From positions 868,001 through 932,000 of the forward strand of contig CAWIOF010000002.1 in NCBI GenBank assembly GCA_963837715.1: 64,000 nt of DNA, given 5' to 3'. Within the stretch, counting starts at the first letter, position 1. Each line of letters opens with the position of its first letter. The translations under genes were made by a program, and so were the position numbers. Below are positions 1-8,349 of the stretch, in pieces. Origin of the DNA: JANYLB01 sp963837715. Its GTDB lineage: Bacteria > Actinomycetota > Acidimicrobiia > IMCC26256 > JANYLB01. The notes beneath the pieces are model-generated. The model had not been told where the DNA came from and made no database searches. It was given only the letters and a program-made list of their open reading frames with translations.

Positions 1-381
1 GACACGTTCGAGATCCTGATCGGCGCGAGCGGTGTCGGGCCGAAGCTCGGCCTGGCGATGCTCTCGGTCCACTCGCCCGGCGCGCTCCGGCGCGTCCTCC
101 TCGACGGCGATCTCGATGCGTTGACCCTCGTGCCCGGGGTGGGGAAGCGGACAGCCCAGAAGCTGATGGTGCTCCTGAAGTCTCGCCTCGACGTTCCCGA
201 TGTGGATCTCGCCGAGGTCGAAGCTGGAGCACCGAGCGCGCGCGCCGAGGTCCGGGCTGCGCTCAGCGAGCTGGGCTACGCACCCGAGGAGATCCGGTCC
301 GCGGTCGCGGGCCTCTCCGACGACGAACCCGCCGAGGAGCTCCTGCGCGCGGCGCTCAAGCAACTGGCGGTGCGAACGTGA
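1..381 (+). CDS. ruvA: Holliday junction DNA helicase subunit RuvA (3' part)
   Basis: RuvA binds four-way DNA junctions and recruits the RuvB motor for branch migration in recombinational repair. The reading frame is open from base 1, so the N-terminal OB domain lies outside the window. Visible are a helix-hairpin-helix (ILIGASGVGPKLGLAML), a second one (LVPGVGKRTAQKLMVLL), an acidic linker, and the small C-terminal three-helix domain that contacts RuvB (EVRAALSELGYAPEEIRSAV). RuvB follows after a short tandem-repeat region. Identification rests on the two HhH motifs, the C-terminal domain and the neighbour ruvB. Confidence 0.95.
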   Translation, partial: DTFEILIGASGVGPKLGLAMLSVHSPGALRRVLLDGDLDALTLVPGVGKRTAQKLMVLLKSRLDVPDVDLAEVEAGAPSARAEVRAALSELGYAPEEIRSAVAGLSDDEPAEELLRAALKQLAVRT

Positions 382-428
382 TGGGCTCGCGATGATGGGC
401 TCGCGATGATGGGCTCGCGATGATGGGC
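378..428 (+). repeat. 14-bp tandem repeat at the ruvA-ruvB junction forming a chain of mini-ORFs
   Basis: Three perfect copies of ATGGGCTCGCGATG (381-394, 395-408, 409-422) are followed by a partial fourth that enters ruvB. Because 14 is not a multiple of 3, each copy places its start pair in a new frame: starts at 378/381, 392/395 and 406/409 each read Met-Met-Gly-Ser-Arg and stop at a TGA that overlaps the next ATGATG. The last pair (420/423) is the RuvB start. The ruvA stop (379-381) overlaps the first start. This looks like a translational-coupling overlap expanded by slippage. Confidence 0.85.
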
Positions 429-1448
429 CGCGAGGAGTTGCTCACCGCGTCGGCCGACCCGGTCGAAGCGGCCGAGGAGACGACGCTCCGGCCGCGGTCC
501 CTCGAGGAGTTCGTCGGCCAGCCAAGACTGAAGGAGCACCTCGAGATCCTCCTGGGCGCGGCGCGCCAGCGGCACCAGGCCGTCGACCACCTCCTGCTCG
601 CCGGGCCGCCCGGCTTGGGCAAGACATCGCTCGCGGGCATCGTCGCGGGGGAGATGCAGGTCGCGTTGCGGGTCACGAGCGGACCTGCGCTCGAACGGGC
701 CGGCGACCTCGCCGCGATCCTCACCAACCTCGACGACGGCGACGTGCTCTTCATCGACGAGATCCACCGGCTACCCCGCGCCGTCGAAGAGGTCCTCTAC
801 CCGGCGATGGAAGACTTCCAGCTCGACATCGTCATCGGGAAGGGCCCCTCGGCCCGCTCGCTGCGGCTCGACCTGCCCCGGTTCACGCTCGTCGGCGCCA
901 CCACCCGGACCGGTCTCATCACCGGACCGCTGCGCGACCGGTTCGGCTTCGTGGCCCGGCTCGACTACTACGAGCCCGCCGATCTCGTCGCGATCATCGA
1001 CCGCGCGGCTCGGATCCTCGGAGTCCCGCTGGCTCGTGAGGGCGCCGAGGAGATGGCCCGCCGGGCCCGGGGAACGCCCCGGATCGCGAACCGACTGCTC
1101 AAACGGGTGCGCGACTACGCCGAGGTGCGCGCCGACGGCACCGTCAGCGCGGTCGTAGCCCGCGATGCGCTCGCGCTCTTCGAGGTCGACGAGCGCGGCC
1201 TCGACAAGCTCGACCGGGCGATCCTCGCCGTGCTGTGCCGGGCCGCGGGACGTCCGATGGGTCTCACCACGCTGGCCGTCTCGGTCGGGGAGGAGCCGGA
1301 GACGGTCGAAGACGTCTACGAGCCGTACCTCCTGAAAGAGGGCCTGATCGAGCGCACTCCCCGGGGCCGCCGGGCGACGGTGGCGGCCTACACGCACCTC
1401 GGGATCTCGGCGCCGCCCGAGGGTCCCGAGATGCCCCTGTTCGGCTAG
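420..1448 (+). CDS. ruvB: Holliday junction branch migration ATPase RuvB
   Basis: RuvB is the hexameric AAA+ motor that drives branch migration with RuvA. The 342-residue product has the normal family length. It shows the N-terminal LRPRSLEEFVGQ motif, Walker A GPPGLGKTS, Walker B LFIDEIHRL, sensor I GATTRTG, the GPLRDRFGF arginine-finger region, and the C-terminal winged helix (GLDKLDRAILAVL onward). The frame is unbroken. Start is ATG 420 or 423, the last start pair of the tandem repeat, so translation is probably coupled to ruvA. yajC follows 13 nt downstream. Confidence 0.97.
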   Translation: MMGREELLTASADPVEAAEETTLRPRSLEEFVGQPRLKEHLEILLGAARQRHQAVDHLLLAGPPGLGKTSLAGIVAGEMQVALRVTSGPALERAGDLAAILTNLDDGDVLFIDEIHRLPRAVEEVLYPAMEDFQLDIVIGKGPSARSLRLDLPRFTLVGATTRTGLITGPLRDRFGFVARLDYYEPADLVAIIDRAARILGVPLAREGAEEMARRARGTPRIANRLLKRVRDYAEVRADGTVSAVVARDALALFEVDERGLDKLDRAILAVLCRAAGRPMGLTTLAVSVGEEPETVEDVYEPYLLKEGLIERTPRGRRATVAAYTHLGISAPPEGPEMPLFG

Positions 1449-1461
1449 CGTCGGCACCCGC

Positions 1462-1782
1462 ATGACTGCAGCACTCATCTATCTGGCGATCCTCGTCGTC
1501 GCCTTCTTCCTCTTGATCGTGCTGCCCCAACGGCGCCGCATGGCCGCCCATCGCGCGCTCGTCGACGCGATGGCCGTCGGCGACGAGATCGTGACGACCG
1601 CAGGGATCCACGGCACCGTCACGCGCCTCGACGACGCGACGCTCCAGCTCGAGATCGCCCCCGGTGTCGTGGTGACCCTCGCCCGGGGTGCCGTCTCTCA
1701 GCGGCGCCGGCCCGACGCCCCCCTCGTGGATCCGCCGGACGCGCTCGACGCCCCGCCGACCGAACTCGACTCGACGGACTGA
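1462..1782 (+). CDS. yajC: Sec translocon accessory protein YajC
   Basis: YajC is a small single-span membrane protein that associates with SecDF and the SecYEG channel. The 106-residue product begins with one hydrophobic segment (residues 3-22, LIYLAILVVAFFLLIVLP), then QRRRMAAHRALVDAMAVGDEIVTTAGIHGTV, the family signature, followed by a short soluble beta domain and an acidic, proline-rich tail. secD starts 3 nt after its stop, so yajC-secD-secF is very likely one transcript. Confidence 0.93.
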   Translation: MTAALIYLAILVVAFFLLIVLPQRRRMAAHRALVDAMAVGDEIVTTAGIHGTVTRLDDATLQLEIAPGVVVTLARGAVSQRRRPDAPLVDPPDALDAPPTELDSTD

Positions 1783-1785
1783 TCC

Positions 1786-3264
1786 GTGCGCAGAAACGTC
1801 TGGTACCTGGTCCTCACGTTCGTCGTCATCGGCGGTGCCTTCGCGGCGACGCTGATCTCGGGGACGACCCCGGTCCTCGGTCTCGACCTGCAGGGCGGCA
1901 TCTCGGTCACCCTCAACCCGGTCTCGGGCACCAAGAGCGGCTCCATCGACCAGGCGCTCGAGATCATCCGCAGCCGTGTCGACGGGCTCGGCGTGGCCGA
2001 GCCGGAGATCAGCCGCCAGGGCGACTCGATCGTCGTCGACCTTCCCGGCGTGAAGGACCGGGCCAAGGCCGAGCGGATCATCGGTCGAACCGCCGAGCTG
2101 CGGTTCCGGCCCGTGCTCAACACGCTCCCGCCGTACGACCCGGCCACGGCGACGAGCACCACCACGACCACGGTCGCCGGCGCGACCGCGACCGCGCCGA
2201 CGACCGACGGATCCGACATCCCGACCACCAGCCCGGCCGAAGACGTCCCCGGCGCAACCGTCGTCCTGCCCGGCCGCAAGGAGGGCGACAAGGCGCCCGA
2301 GCGCTACCAGCTCGGTCCCTCGGAGCTCACCGGGAAGGCGATCAACTCCGCGAAGGCGCAGTTCCAGGAGGGCAGCTGGGCCGTGAACGTCGACTTCACC
2401 GACTCCGGGAGCGGGAAGTGGGACGAGCTCGGCCAGAAGAACTTCCAGAAGCAGGTCGCGATCGTGCTCGACGGCGTCGTGCAGAGCGCGCCCGTCATCC
2501 AGGGTGGCAACCAGGCGTTCGAGTCGTTCGGGGGCAAGGCCACGATCTCGGGGAGCTTCTCCGAATCGGAGGCGAAGGACCTCGCGCTCGTGCTGCGCTA
2601 CGGCGCGCTCCCGGTGAAGTTCGATGCCGAGAACCAGCGGGTCCAGAGCGTCTCGCCGTCGCTCGGCAAGGACCAGCTCCGGGCCGGGATCGTGTCGGGC
2701 CTCATCGGTCTGTTCCTGGTCGCGCTCTTCATGCTCGCCTACTACCGACTGCTCGGTGCGGTCGTGATCCTGGGTCTCGCGCTCACGGGGATGGCGGTCT
2801 ACTCGCTGGTCTCGTACCTGGGTCAGACGATCGGTCTGACCCTCACGCTCGCGGGGGTCACGGGCCTCATCGTGTCGGTAGGTGTCACCGTCGACTCCTA
2901 CGTCGTGTACTTCGAACGCCTGAAGGACGAGGTCCGGACGGGCAAGACCGTCCGCTCGTCGGTCGATCGCGGGTTCGCCCGGTCGTGGCGCACGATTCTC
3001 GCGGCCGACATCGTCTCCCTGATCGGAGCGGCTGTCCTCTACTGGCTCGCCATCGGCTCGGTCCGCGGCTTCGCGTTCTTCCTCGGCCTCTCGACACTGC
3101 TCGACCTGATCATCTCGTACTTCTTCATGCACCCCTTGGTCTCGATCATGGCGCGTGAGCGGGCGCTGGTCCGGGCCCCGAAGGTCGGCATCGCGGCCGG
3201 TCTCGACGTGACCGGAACGGTGATCGCCCGCAAGGACCTCGCCGACGCGGAGGTGGCGCCGTGA
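1786..3264 (+). CDS. secD: Protein translocase subunit SecD
   Basis: SecD with SecF uses the proton-motive force to help pull exported proteins across the membrane after SecA-driven translocation. The 492-residue product (GTG start) has an N-terminal transmembrane helix, the DLQGGISVTL motif, the periplasmic-type P1 domain, a Thr/Ala-rich low-complexity insert (residues ~125-150), and five C-terminal membrane helices with the TVDSYVVYFERLKDEV motif of the SecD/F family. The stop overlaps the secF start. Frame intact. Confidence 0.95.
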   Translation: MRRNVWYLVLTFVVIGGAFAATLISGTTPVLGLDLQGGISVTLNPVSGTKSGSIDQALEIIRSRVDGLGVAEPEISRQGDSIVVDLPGVKDRAKAERIIGRTAELRFRPVLNTLPPYDPATATSTTTTTVAGATATAPTTDGSDIPTTSPAEDVPGATVVLPGRKEGDKAPERYQLGPSELTGKAINSAKAQFQEGSWAVNVDFTDSGSGKWDELGQKNFQKQVAIVLDGVVQSAPVIQGGNQAFESFGGKATISGSFSESEAKDLALVLRYGALPVKFDAENQRVQSVSPSLGKDQLRAGIVSGLIGLFLVALFMLAYYRLLGAVVILGLALTGMAVYSLVSYLGQTIGLTLTLAGVTGLIVSVGVTVDSYVVYFERLKDEVRTGKTVRSSVDRGFARSWRTILAADIVSLIGAAVLYWLAIGSVRGFAFFLGLSTLLDLIISYFFMHPLVSIMARERALVRAPKVGIAAGLDVTGTVIARKDLADAEVAP

Positions 3265-4397
3265 GCCTCCGCAGTCAGCTGCGCGACCTCTACCACGAGC
3301 GCACCAACTACCAGTTCATGAGCCGCACCTGGCGGTGGGCACTGATCTCGGGGATCGTCCTCGCCGCCGGTCTCATCGCGTTCTTCGCCCGCGGTGGGTT
3401 GAACCTCGGGATCGACTTCGAGGGCGGCACCTCGTGGGAGTTCACCGCCGCGTCGGGCCAGAGCGTGTCGCCCGGTGAGATCCGCGACGTGATGAAGGAG
3501 TTCGACCTCGGCGACGCCAAGGTCATCATCGTCAACGACAACGGCGCCCGGGTGCAGGCCGAGACGCTGCCGCGCTCGGAGCAGACGAAGGTCACCGAGG
3601 GGCTGGCGAAGTACGCGAGCATCGACCCGGCCGACGTCAGCATCAACGACGTGGGGCCCACCTGGGGCCGCCAGGTGAGCGAGAAGGCACTCCGGGCGCT
3701 CATCGTCTTCTTCTTCGTGATCGCGCTCTACCTCTCGTTCCGGTTCGAGTGGAAGATGGCTGCGTCGGCGATCATCGCCGTGATCCACGACATCCTCATC
3801 ACGGTCAGCGTCTACGCGATCACCGGCTTCGAGGTCACCCCCGCGACCGTGATCGCGTTCCTCACCATCCTGGGCTTCTCCCTGTACGACACCGTCGTCG
3901 TGTTCGACAAGGTGAAGGAGAACGAGGTCCTGCTGGGTACGGCCAAGGGCCTGACCTACTCCGAGATGGTGAACCGGTCCCTCAACCAGGTGCTGGCCCG
4001 GTCGCTCAACACGTCGTTCGTCGCCCTCCTCCCGGTCACGTCGTTGCTGGTCGTCGGCTCCTACATCATGGGCGCGCTGAGCCTGCGCGACTTCGGCCTC
4101 GCGCTGTTCGTCGGCCTCATCACCGGGGCCTACTCGTCGATCTTCGTGGCGACACCGATCCTCGCCAAGTGGCGGGAGCGGGAACCCAAGATGCGGGCCC
4201 TGCGCGAGCGGTCCCAGGGTCGGACCGCGCGCGCCGCTGGTGCAGCCACCCTGGCCGACGCGCCCGTGCCGGTCACCGCCGACGCCGGTTCCACCGCGCC
4301 GACCACCACCGCGGCCGCGACCACCACCACGGTGGCCGCGCCACCATCGGAGCTCACCGCCCGTCCCCGTCAGGCCCGGCGCCGCAAGCGACGTTGA
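3261..4397 (+). CDS. secF: Protein translocase subunit SecF
   Basis: SecF is the partner of SecD in the SecDF motor. The 378-residue product has a first membrane helix (WALISGIVLAAGLIAFF), the GIDFEGGTSWEF motif, a periplasmic domain, and five further helices including FLTILGFSLYDTVVVFDKVKEN, the SecF signature. The C-terminus is a low-complexity Thr/Ala/Pro and basic tail (residues ~310-378). GTG start overlaps the secD stop (GTGA). In Mycobacterium an apt gene lies between secF and relA; here there is only a copy of the dispersed repeat and the relA promoter. Confidence 0.95.
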   Translation: MSLRSQLRDLYHERTNYQFMSRTWRWALISGIVLAAGLIAFFARGGLNLGIDFEGGTSWEFTAASGQSVSPGEIRDVMKEFDLGDAKVIIVNDNGARVQAETLPRSEQTKVTEGLAKYASIDPADVSINDVGPTWGRQVSEKALRALIVFFFVIALYLSFRFEWKMAASAIIAVIHDILITVSVYAITGFEVTPATVIAFLTILGFSLYDTVVVFDKVKENEVLLGTAKGLTYSEMVNRSLNQVLARSLNTSFVALLPVTSLLVVGSYIMGALSLRDFGLALFVGLITGAYSSIFVATPILAKWREREPKMRALRERSQGRTARAAGAATLADAPVPVTADAGSTAPTTTAAATTTTVAAPPSELTARPRQARRRKRR

Positions 4398-4398
4398 C

Positions 4399-4477
4399 GG
4401 TCGAATCCGCTGCGTCGGCTCGACCGCTCACCTGGTAGCGACCCGCGGCGCGCGTCCGCCGACTCTGCTCCTTCTCC
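4399..4477 (-). repeat. Dispersed ~80-bp intergenic repeat, copy 1 (reverse orientation)
   Basis: The copy begins two bases after the secF stop and carries the family landmarks in reverse complement: GGTCGAATCCGCTGCGTCGG, then GGCTCGACCG, and CGCCGACTCTGC near the far end. It is more diverged in the middle than the others. Seven copies occur in the window, each at or just beyond the 3' end of a + strand gene. Confidence 0.75.
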
Positions 4478-4510
4478 GGTTCGGTACCCGGGGGACACTG
4501 CGATGGCCCC

Positions 4511-4516
4511 TAGACT
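4511..4516 (+). promoter_or_regulatory. -10-like hexamer TAGACT, possible leaderless promoter for relA
   Basis: TAGACT lies 9 nt before the GTG start of relA, with no Shine-Dalgarno sequence between. The same hexamer at a similar distance precedes alaS, and related hexamers precede hisS, aroC, def and others here. No convincing -35 box is visible. Confidence 0.5.
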
Positions 4517-4525
4517 GGGACCGAC

Positions 4526-6829
4526 GTGAGCACTGCCGAGACCCGCCTGTCGACCAGCCTGCCGGCTGGACCTCCGGGGCCCCCCGGAGTCGACGACGGT
4601 CGCCCGGACCGGCGATCCGACAAGAAGTCGAAGCTGCCGTGGCGACGGCAGCCGGTCGACGCGACGCTCGCGCCGCTGCTCGCGGCCTACCGGCGACGGC
4701 ACCGCAAAGCCGAGACCGACCTGATCGAGCGCGCCTTCCGCACGGCCCGCGCCGCGCACTCCGAGCAGGTCCGCCGGTCGGGCGAGCCCTACATCGTCCA
4801 TCCGCTCGGCGTCGCGATGATCGTGGTCGGCCTCGGTCTCGACGACGTCACGATCGCCGCGGCCCTCCTCCACGACGCGGTGGAAGACACCACACTCACC
4901 CTCGCCGACATCGAGCGCGAGTTCGGAGCCGACGTCGCCACGATCGTCGACGGCGTCACCAAGCTCGACCGCCTCCAGTTCGACTCGCGGGAGGCCCAAC
5001 AGTCGGCCACGATGCGCAAGATGCTCGTGGCGATGGCCAAGGACATCCGCGTCCTGCTCATCAAGCTGTGCGACCGACTCCACAACATGCGCACGATCGC
5101 CTCGCTCCCACCGGCCCGGCAGCTGCGCATCGCCCAGGAGACCATCGACATCTACGCACCCCTCGCGCACCGCCTCGGCATCGCCGAGGTGAAGTGGCAG
5201 CTCGAAGACCTCGCGTTCGCGGTGCTGCACCCGAAGCGCTACGCCGAGATCGAGCAGATGGTGGCGACGCAGTCGCCGGAGCGGGCCGAGTACCTCGAGA
5301 AGGTGCTGGCCGCGCTCCGGGAGCGCCTCACCGAGCTGCGCATCGATGCCGAGGTGAGCGGCCGACCGAAGCACTACTGGTCGATCTACGAGAAGATGAT
5401 CGTGCGGGGCCGGGAGTTCGACGAGGTGCTCGACCTCGTCGGGGTGCGCGTCATCGTCGACTCGGTGAAGGACTGCTACGGCGCGCTCGGATCGATCCAC
5501 GCGTTGTGGAAGCCGGTGCAGGGCCGGTTCAAGGACTACATCGCGATGCCGAAGTTCAACCTCTACCAGTCGTTGCACACGACCGTGGTGGGGCCGCAGG
5601 GCAAGCCGGTCGAGATGCAGATCCGCACCCGCGAGATGCACCGCCGCGCCGAGTTCGGCGTCGCCGCGCACTGGGGCTACAAGGAAGAGGTCTCGCCCGC
5701 CGAGGATCTGGCGTGGCTGCAGCAGATGGTCGACTGGCAGTCGGAGACCGACGACCCGGCCGAGTTCATGCAGTCGCTGAAGTTCGACCTCGAACAGGGT
5801 GAGGTCTTCGTCTTCACGCCGAAGGGGCGCGTGATCACGCTCCCGACGGGCGCCACGCCGGTCGACTTCGCGTACAGCATCCACACCGAGGTCGGGCACC
5901 GCTGCATCGGCGCCCGGGTGAACGGCCGGCTCGTCCCCCTCGACTCCTCCCTCGCGTCGGGCGACACCGTCGAGATCTTCACGAGCAAGGTGGAGGGGGC
6001 GGGGCCGAGCCAGGACTGGCTCCAGTTCACCCGCACCCCCCGGGCCAAGAGCAAGGTCCGCCAGTGGTTCTCCCGCGAGCGCAGGGTCGACGCCGTCGAC
6101 GCCGGGCGCGACGAGCTCGCCCGCGAGCTGCGGCGTGAAGGTCTGCCGGTGCAGAAGCTCGCGAAGTCGCAGGTGCTCACCGAGGTCGTCACCGCCATGC
6201 ACTACGCCGACGTCGAGGCCCTCCAGGCCGCGATCGGCGAGGGTCACGTGTCGGCGCGTGCGGTCGCGCAGCGCGTGGCCCGCGAGCTGCGTGGGGGAGA
6301 GGAACAGATCCCCATCACGGCCCGCCGGCCGTCGCGCACGCTCCGACGCAGCGCCGGTGTGCACGTCGAAGGACTCGACGACGTGCTCGTCCGGCTCTCG
6401 CGTTGCTGCACGCCGGTGCCCGGCGACTCGATCATCGGGTTCGTCACCCGCGGGCGGGGAGTGTCGGTGCACCGGGCCGACTGCGCCAACGCCACCGGTC
6501 TCGCGACCCAGCACGAGCGGCTCATCGAAGTCGAGTGGGACCAGGACCAGCCGTCGACCTACGTCGTGTCGATCGAGGTCGAGGCGCTCGACCGGTCGAA
6601 GCTCCTACGCGACGTCGCCCAGGTGCTGTCGGAGCATCACGTGAACATCCTGTCGTGCAGCAGCCAGACCAGCGCCGACCGGGTCGCCAAGTTCCGCTTC
6701 GACTTCGAGCTCGCCGATCCGGGCCACCTCGAGTCGCTGATGCAGGCGATCAAGCGGGTCGACTCCGTCTACGACGCCTACCGGCTCCTCCCGGGTGCCG
6801 CCACCGCAAGCGCTGTCGCAGAGAGCTGA
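4526..6829 (+). CDS. relA: Bifunctional (p)ppGpp synthetase/hydrolase Rel
   Basis: Rel makes and degrades (p)ppGpp, the stringent-response alarmone, depending on amino-acid supply sensed at the ribosome. The 767-residue product has the hydrolase HD domain (EPYIVHPLGVAMI, LLHDAVEDT), the synthetase domain (LVGVRVIVDSVKDCYGALG, RFKDYIAMPK, EMQIRTREMH), a TGS domain (VFVFTPKGRVITLPTGATPVDFAY) and a C-terminal zinc-finger/ACT region (CCTPVPGDSIIGF, ending in an ACT fold). The intact HD motif argues for a bifunctional Rel. The N-terminus is basic and Pro-rich. Frame intact; GTG start with a -10-like hexamer close upstream. Confidence 0.96.
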   Translation: MSTAETRLSTSLPAGPPGPPGVDDGRPDRRSDKKSKLPWRRQPVDATLAPLLAAYRRRHRKAETDLIERAFRTARAAHSEQVRRSGEPYIVHPLGVAMIVVGLGLDDVTIAAALLHDAVEDTTLTLADIEREFGADVATIVDGVTKLDRLQFDSREAQQSATMRKMLVAMAKDIRVLLIKLCDRLHNMRTIASLPPARQLRIAQETIDIYAPLAHRLGIAEVKWQLEDLAFAVLHPKRYAEIEQMVATQSPERAEYLEKVLAALRERLTELRIDAEVSGRPKHYWSIYEKMIVRGREFDEVLDLVGVRVIVDSVKDCYGALGSIHALWKPVQGRFKDYIAMPKFNLYQSLHTTVVGPQGKPVEMQIRTREMHRRAEFGVAAHWGYKEEVSPAEDLAWLQQMVDWQSETDDPAEFMQSLKFDLEQGEVFVFTPKGRVITLPTGATPVDFAYSIHTEVGHRCIGARVNGRLVPLDSSLASGDTVEIFTSKVEGAGPSQDWLQFTRTPRAKSKVRQWFSRERRVDAVDAGRDELARELRREGLPVQKLAKSQVLTEVVTAMHYADVEALQAAIGEGHVSARAVAQRVARELRGGEEQIPITARRPSRTLRRSAGVHVEGLDDVLVRLSRCCTPVPGDSIIGFVTRGRGVSVHRADCANATGLATQHERLIEVEWDQDQPSTYVVSIEVEALDRSKLLRDVAQVLSEHHVNILSCSSQTSADRVAKFRFDFELADPGHLESLMQAIKRVDSVYDAYRLLPGAATASAVAES

Positions 6830-6853
6830 GCGCCGAACCTCCAGTCGAGACCA

Positions 6854-6937
6854 GGAGAAGAAGCGGAGGCGGCGGACAGCCACGCACGGCGGCCGAAGTG
6901 GTGGGCGATCGAGCCGCCGCAGTGGATTCGACCATCA
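6854..6937 (+). repeat. Dispersed ~80-bp intergenic repeat, copy 2 (forward)
   Basis: Lies 24 nt after the relA stop. Landmarks: GGAGAAGAAGCGGAG, GGCGGACA, GTGGGCGATCGAGCCGCCGC, GTGGATTCGACCATC. Forward orientation relative to the flanking genes. Confidence 0.8.
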
Positions 6938-6976
6938 AGGCGTTTCGTCCGGTTTCACACGTCGTTCAAGATCGAG

Positions 6977-7001
6977 CCCCCCGGATGCCGATACCGGGGG
7001 G
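6977..7001 (+). promoter_or_regulatory. GC hairpin upstream of the PilV-like gene
   Basis: CCCCCCGG (6977-6984) and CCGGGGGG (6994-7001) are perfect inverted repeats around a 9-nt loop, ending 11 nt before the ATG at 7013. There is no T tract, so a role as an intrinsic terminator is doubtful. Occlusion of the translation start is possible. Confidence 0.5.
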
Positions 7002-7012
7002 TGAGGCAGGCG

Positions 7013-8349
7013 ATGGAACGCGGAGCCCGGATGGAGCGACGAGGGCGTGCACGACCGAACACCCGACGGAGGCTCCGCCGCGCGCGCCCGTCGGTCACAG
7101 GCGCAGACCGGGAAGCGGGGCTCACGCTCATCGAGCTGGTCATCGCCATCAGCGTGTTCGCGGTGATGGCCGGCGGCATCGCGTCGACCGCCAGCTCGGG
7201 CCTCAACCTGATCCGCAACGACCGGAACCGCAGCGTCGCCGCCAACCTGGCCAGCCAGGAGATGGACGAGATCCGCCAGACCGCGTTCGGCGCGCTGCCG
7301 CTCAGCGGTCTGACGACCGCGACGAAGACGGTCGACGGCGTGGGGTACCAGGTGGAGCGCAGCTTCGACTTCGTCGCCACCGACGCGCACCACCAGCGCG
7401 TGCGACTCGGTTGAGCGCCGATCCCCAGATCCTGCGGGCGACGGTGCGGGTGCGGTGGAACGCGATGGGTTCGATCCCGCCGGTGCAGTCGAACACGGTG
7501 ATCACGCCGCCGGTGGGCTCGTTCGATCCGTCGCGGGGCAACATGGCGGTGAAGCTCTCCGACCGTGATCCCGGTGTGGCGCCCGAGAACGTCGCAGGAG
7601 TGCTCGTGTCCCTCGTCGGACCCGGCGTCAACGAGTCGGTGTCCACGACAGCGGAGGGTTGCGGATTCTTCGACGCAGATCCCGCCGGGCTCGTACACCG
7701 TGCAACTCGGCAGCACCGGGTGGGTCGACCGGCAGGGTGTCGAGCACCCGACCCAGACCGCAGGGGTCACCGCCGGGACGATCGACCGCGGTGGCGTTCG
7801 ACTACGACCAGGCCGCGACGATCTCCGCGACGCCTGACCGCGGCCGGTGGTGGGACGCTCCCCTCGGCGAGCTGGGCGCAGATCCCGATCGTGCTCGGCA
7901 ACACCGACTTCCTCCCGACCGGGACCAAGACCTTCTCCGGGACCGGGACGACCCGCACGCTCTCGTTCCTGTTCCCCTCGAGCACCGGCTACACCGCGGT
8001 CGCGGGAGCCTGTGCCGACGCCGACAACGGAGCGGATGCGTTGTCGGTGACCCGGAACACGACGACCAGTGCCACCATCCCGCTCGCGACGGTCGACGTG
8101 CAGTTCAGTGAGTTCGGGACCGATGGTCCCGACGACATCGTCGCGGTGCACGCGAGTGACGCGGGGTGCCCGTCGGGCCAGACCATCACCCTCGGGACCG
8201 TTCCCGACGGTGTCGCCACGCTGCTCGCCGCGTTGCCGTACGGCACGTGGCAGCTCCGGGTGCCCGGTCACTCGCCGGTCGGATCCTGGCCCACGGTGAC
8301 CCTCGATCCGACCGGTGCGGCCGTCACGTTCGTCTCGGTGCAGATCTGA
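7013..8349 (+). CDS. PilV-like minor pilin with a large C-terminal domain (frame breaks)
   Basis: The N-terminus is a basic leader followed by the class III prepilin signature G|LTLIELVIAISVFAVMAGGI, with Glu at +5, so prepilin peptidase should process it. The predicted helix continues to NRSVAANLASQEMDEIR, typical of PilV-like minor pilins. The C-terminal ~350 residues look secreted and beta-rich (IPPGSYTVQLGSTGWVDRQG resembles carboxypeptidase-regulatory-like folds) with several Cys. Frame changes near 7390, 7415, 7665 and 7830 split it; reading across them gives one continuous protein of about 445 residues ending just before the PilW-like gene (ATGA-type overlap). Starts at 7001 (GTG) or 7031 are also possible. 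Confidence 0.75.

Noticed and set aside
1264..3132. Long antisense open frame opposite secD and many other long reverse or alternate frames
   Set aside because: They lie opposite conserved genes, have Arg/Asp/Glu/Gly-skewed composition from the high-GC codon pattern, and show no recognisable domains.
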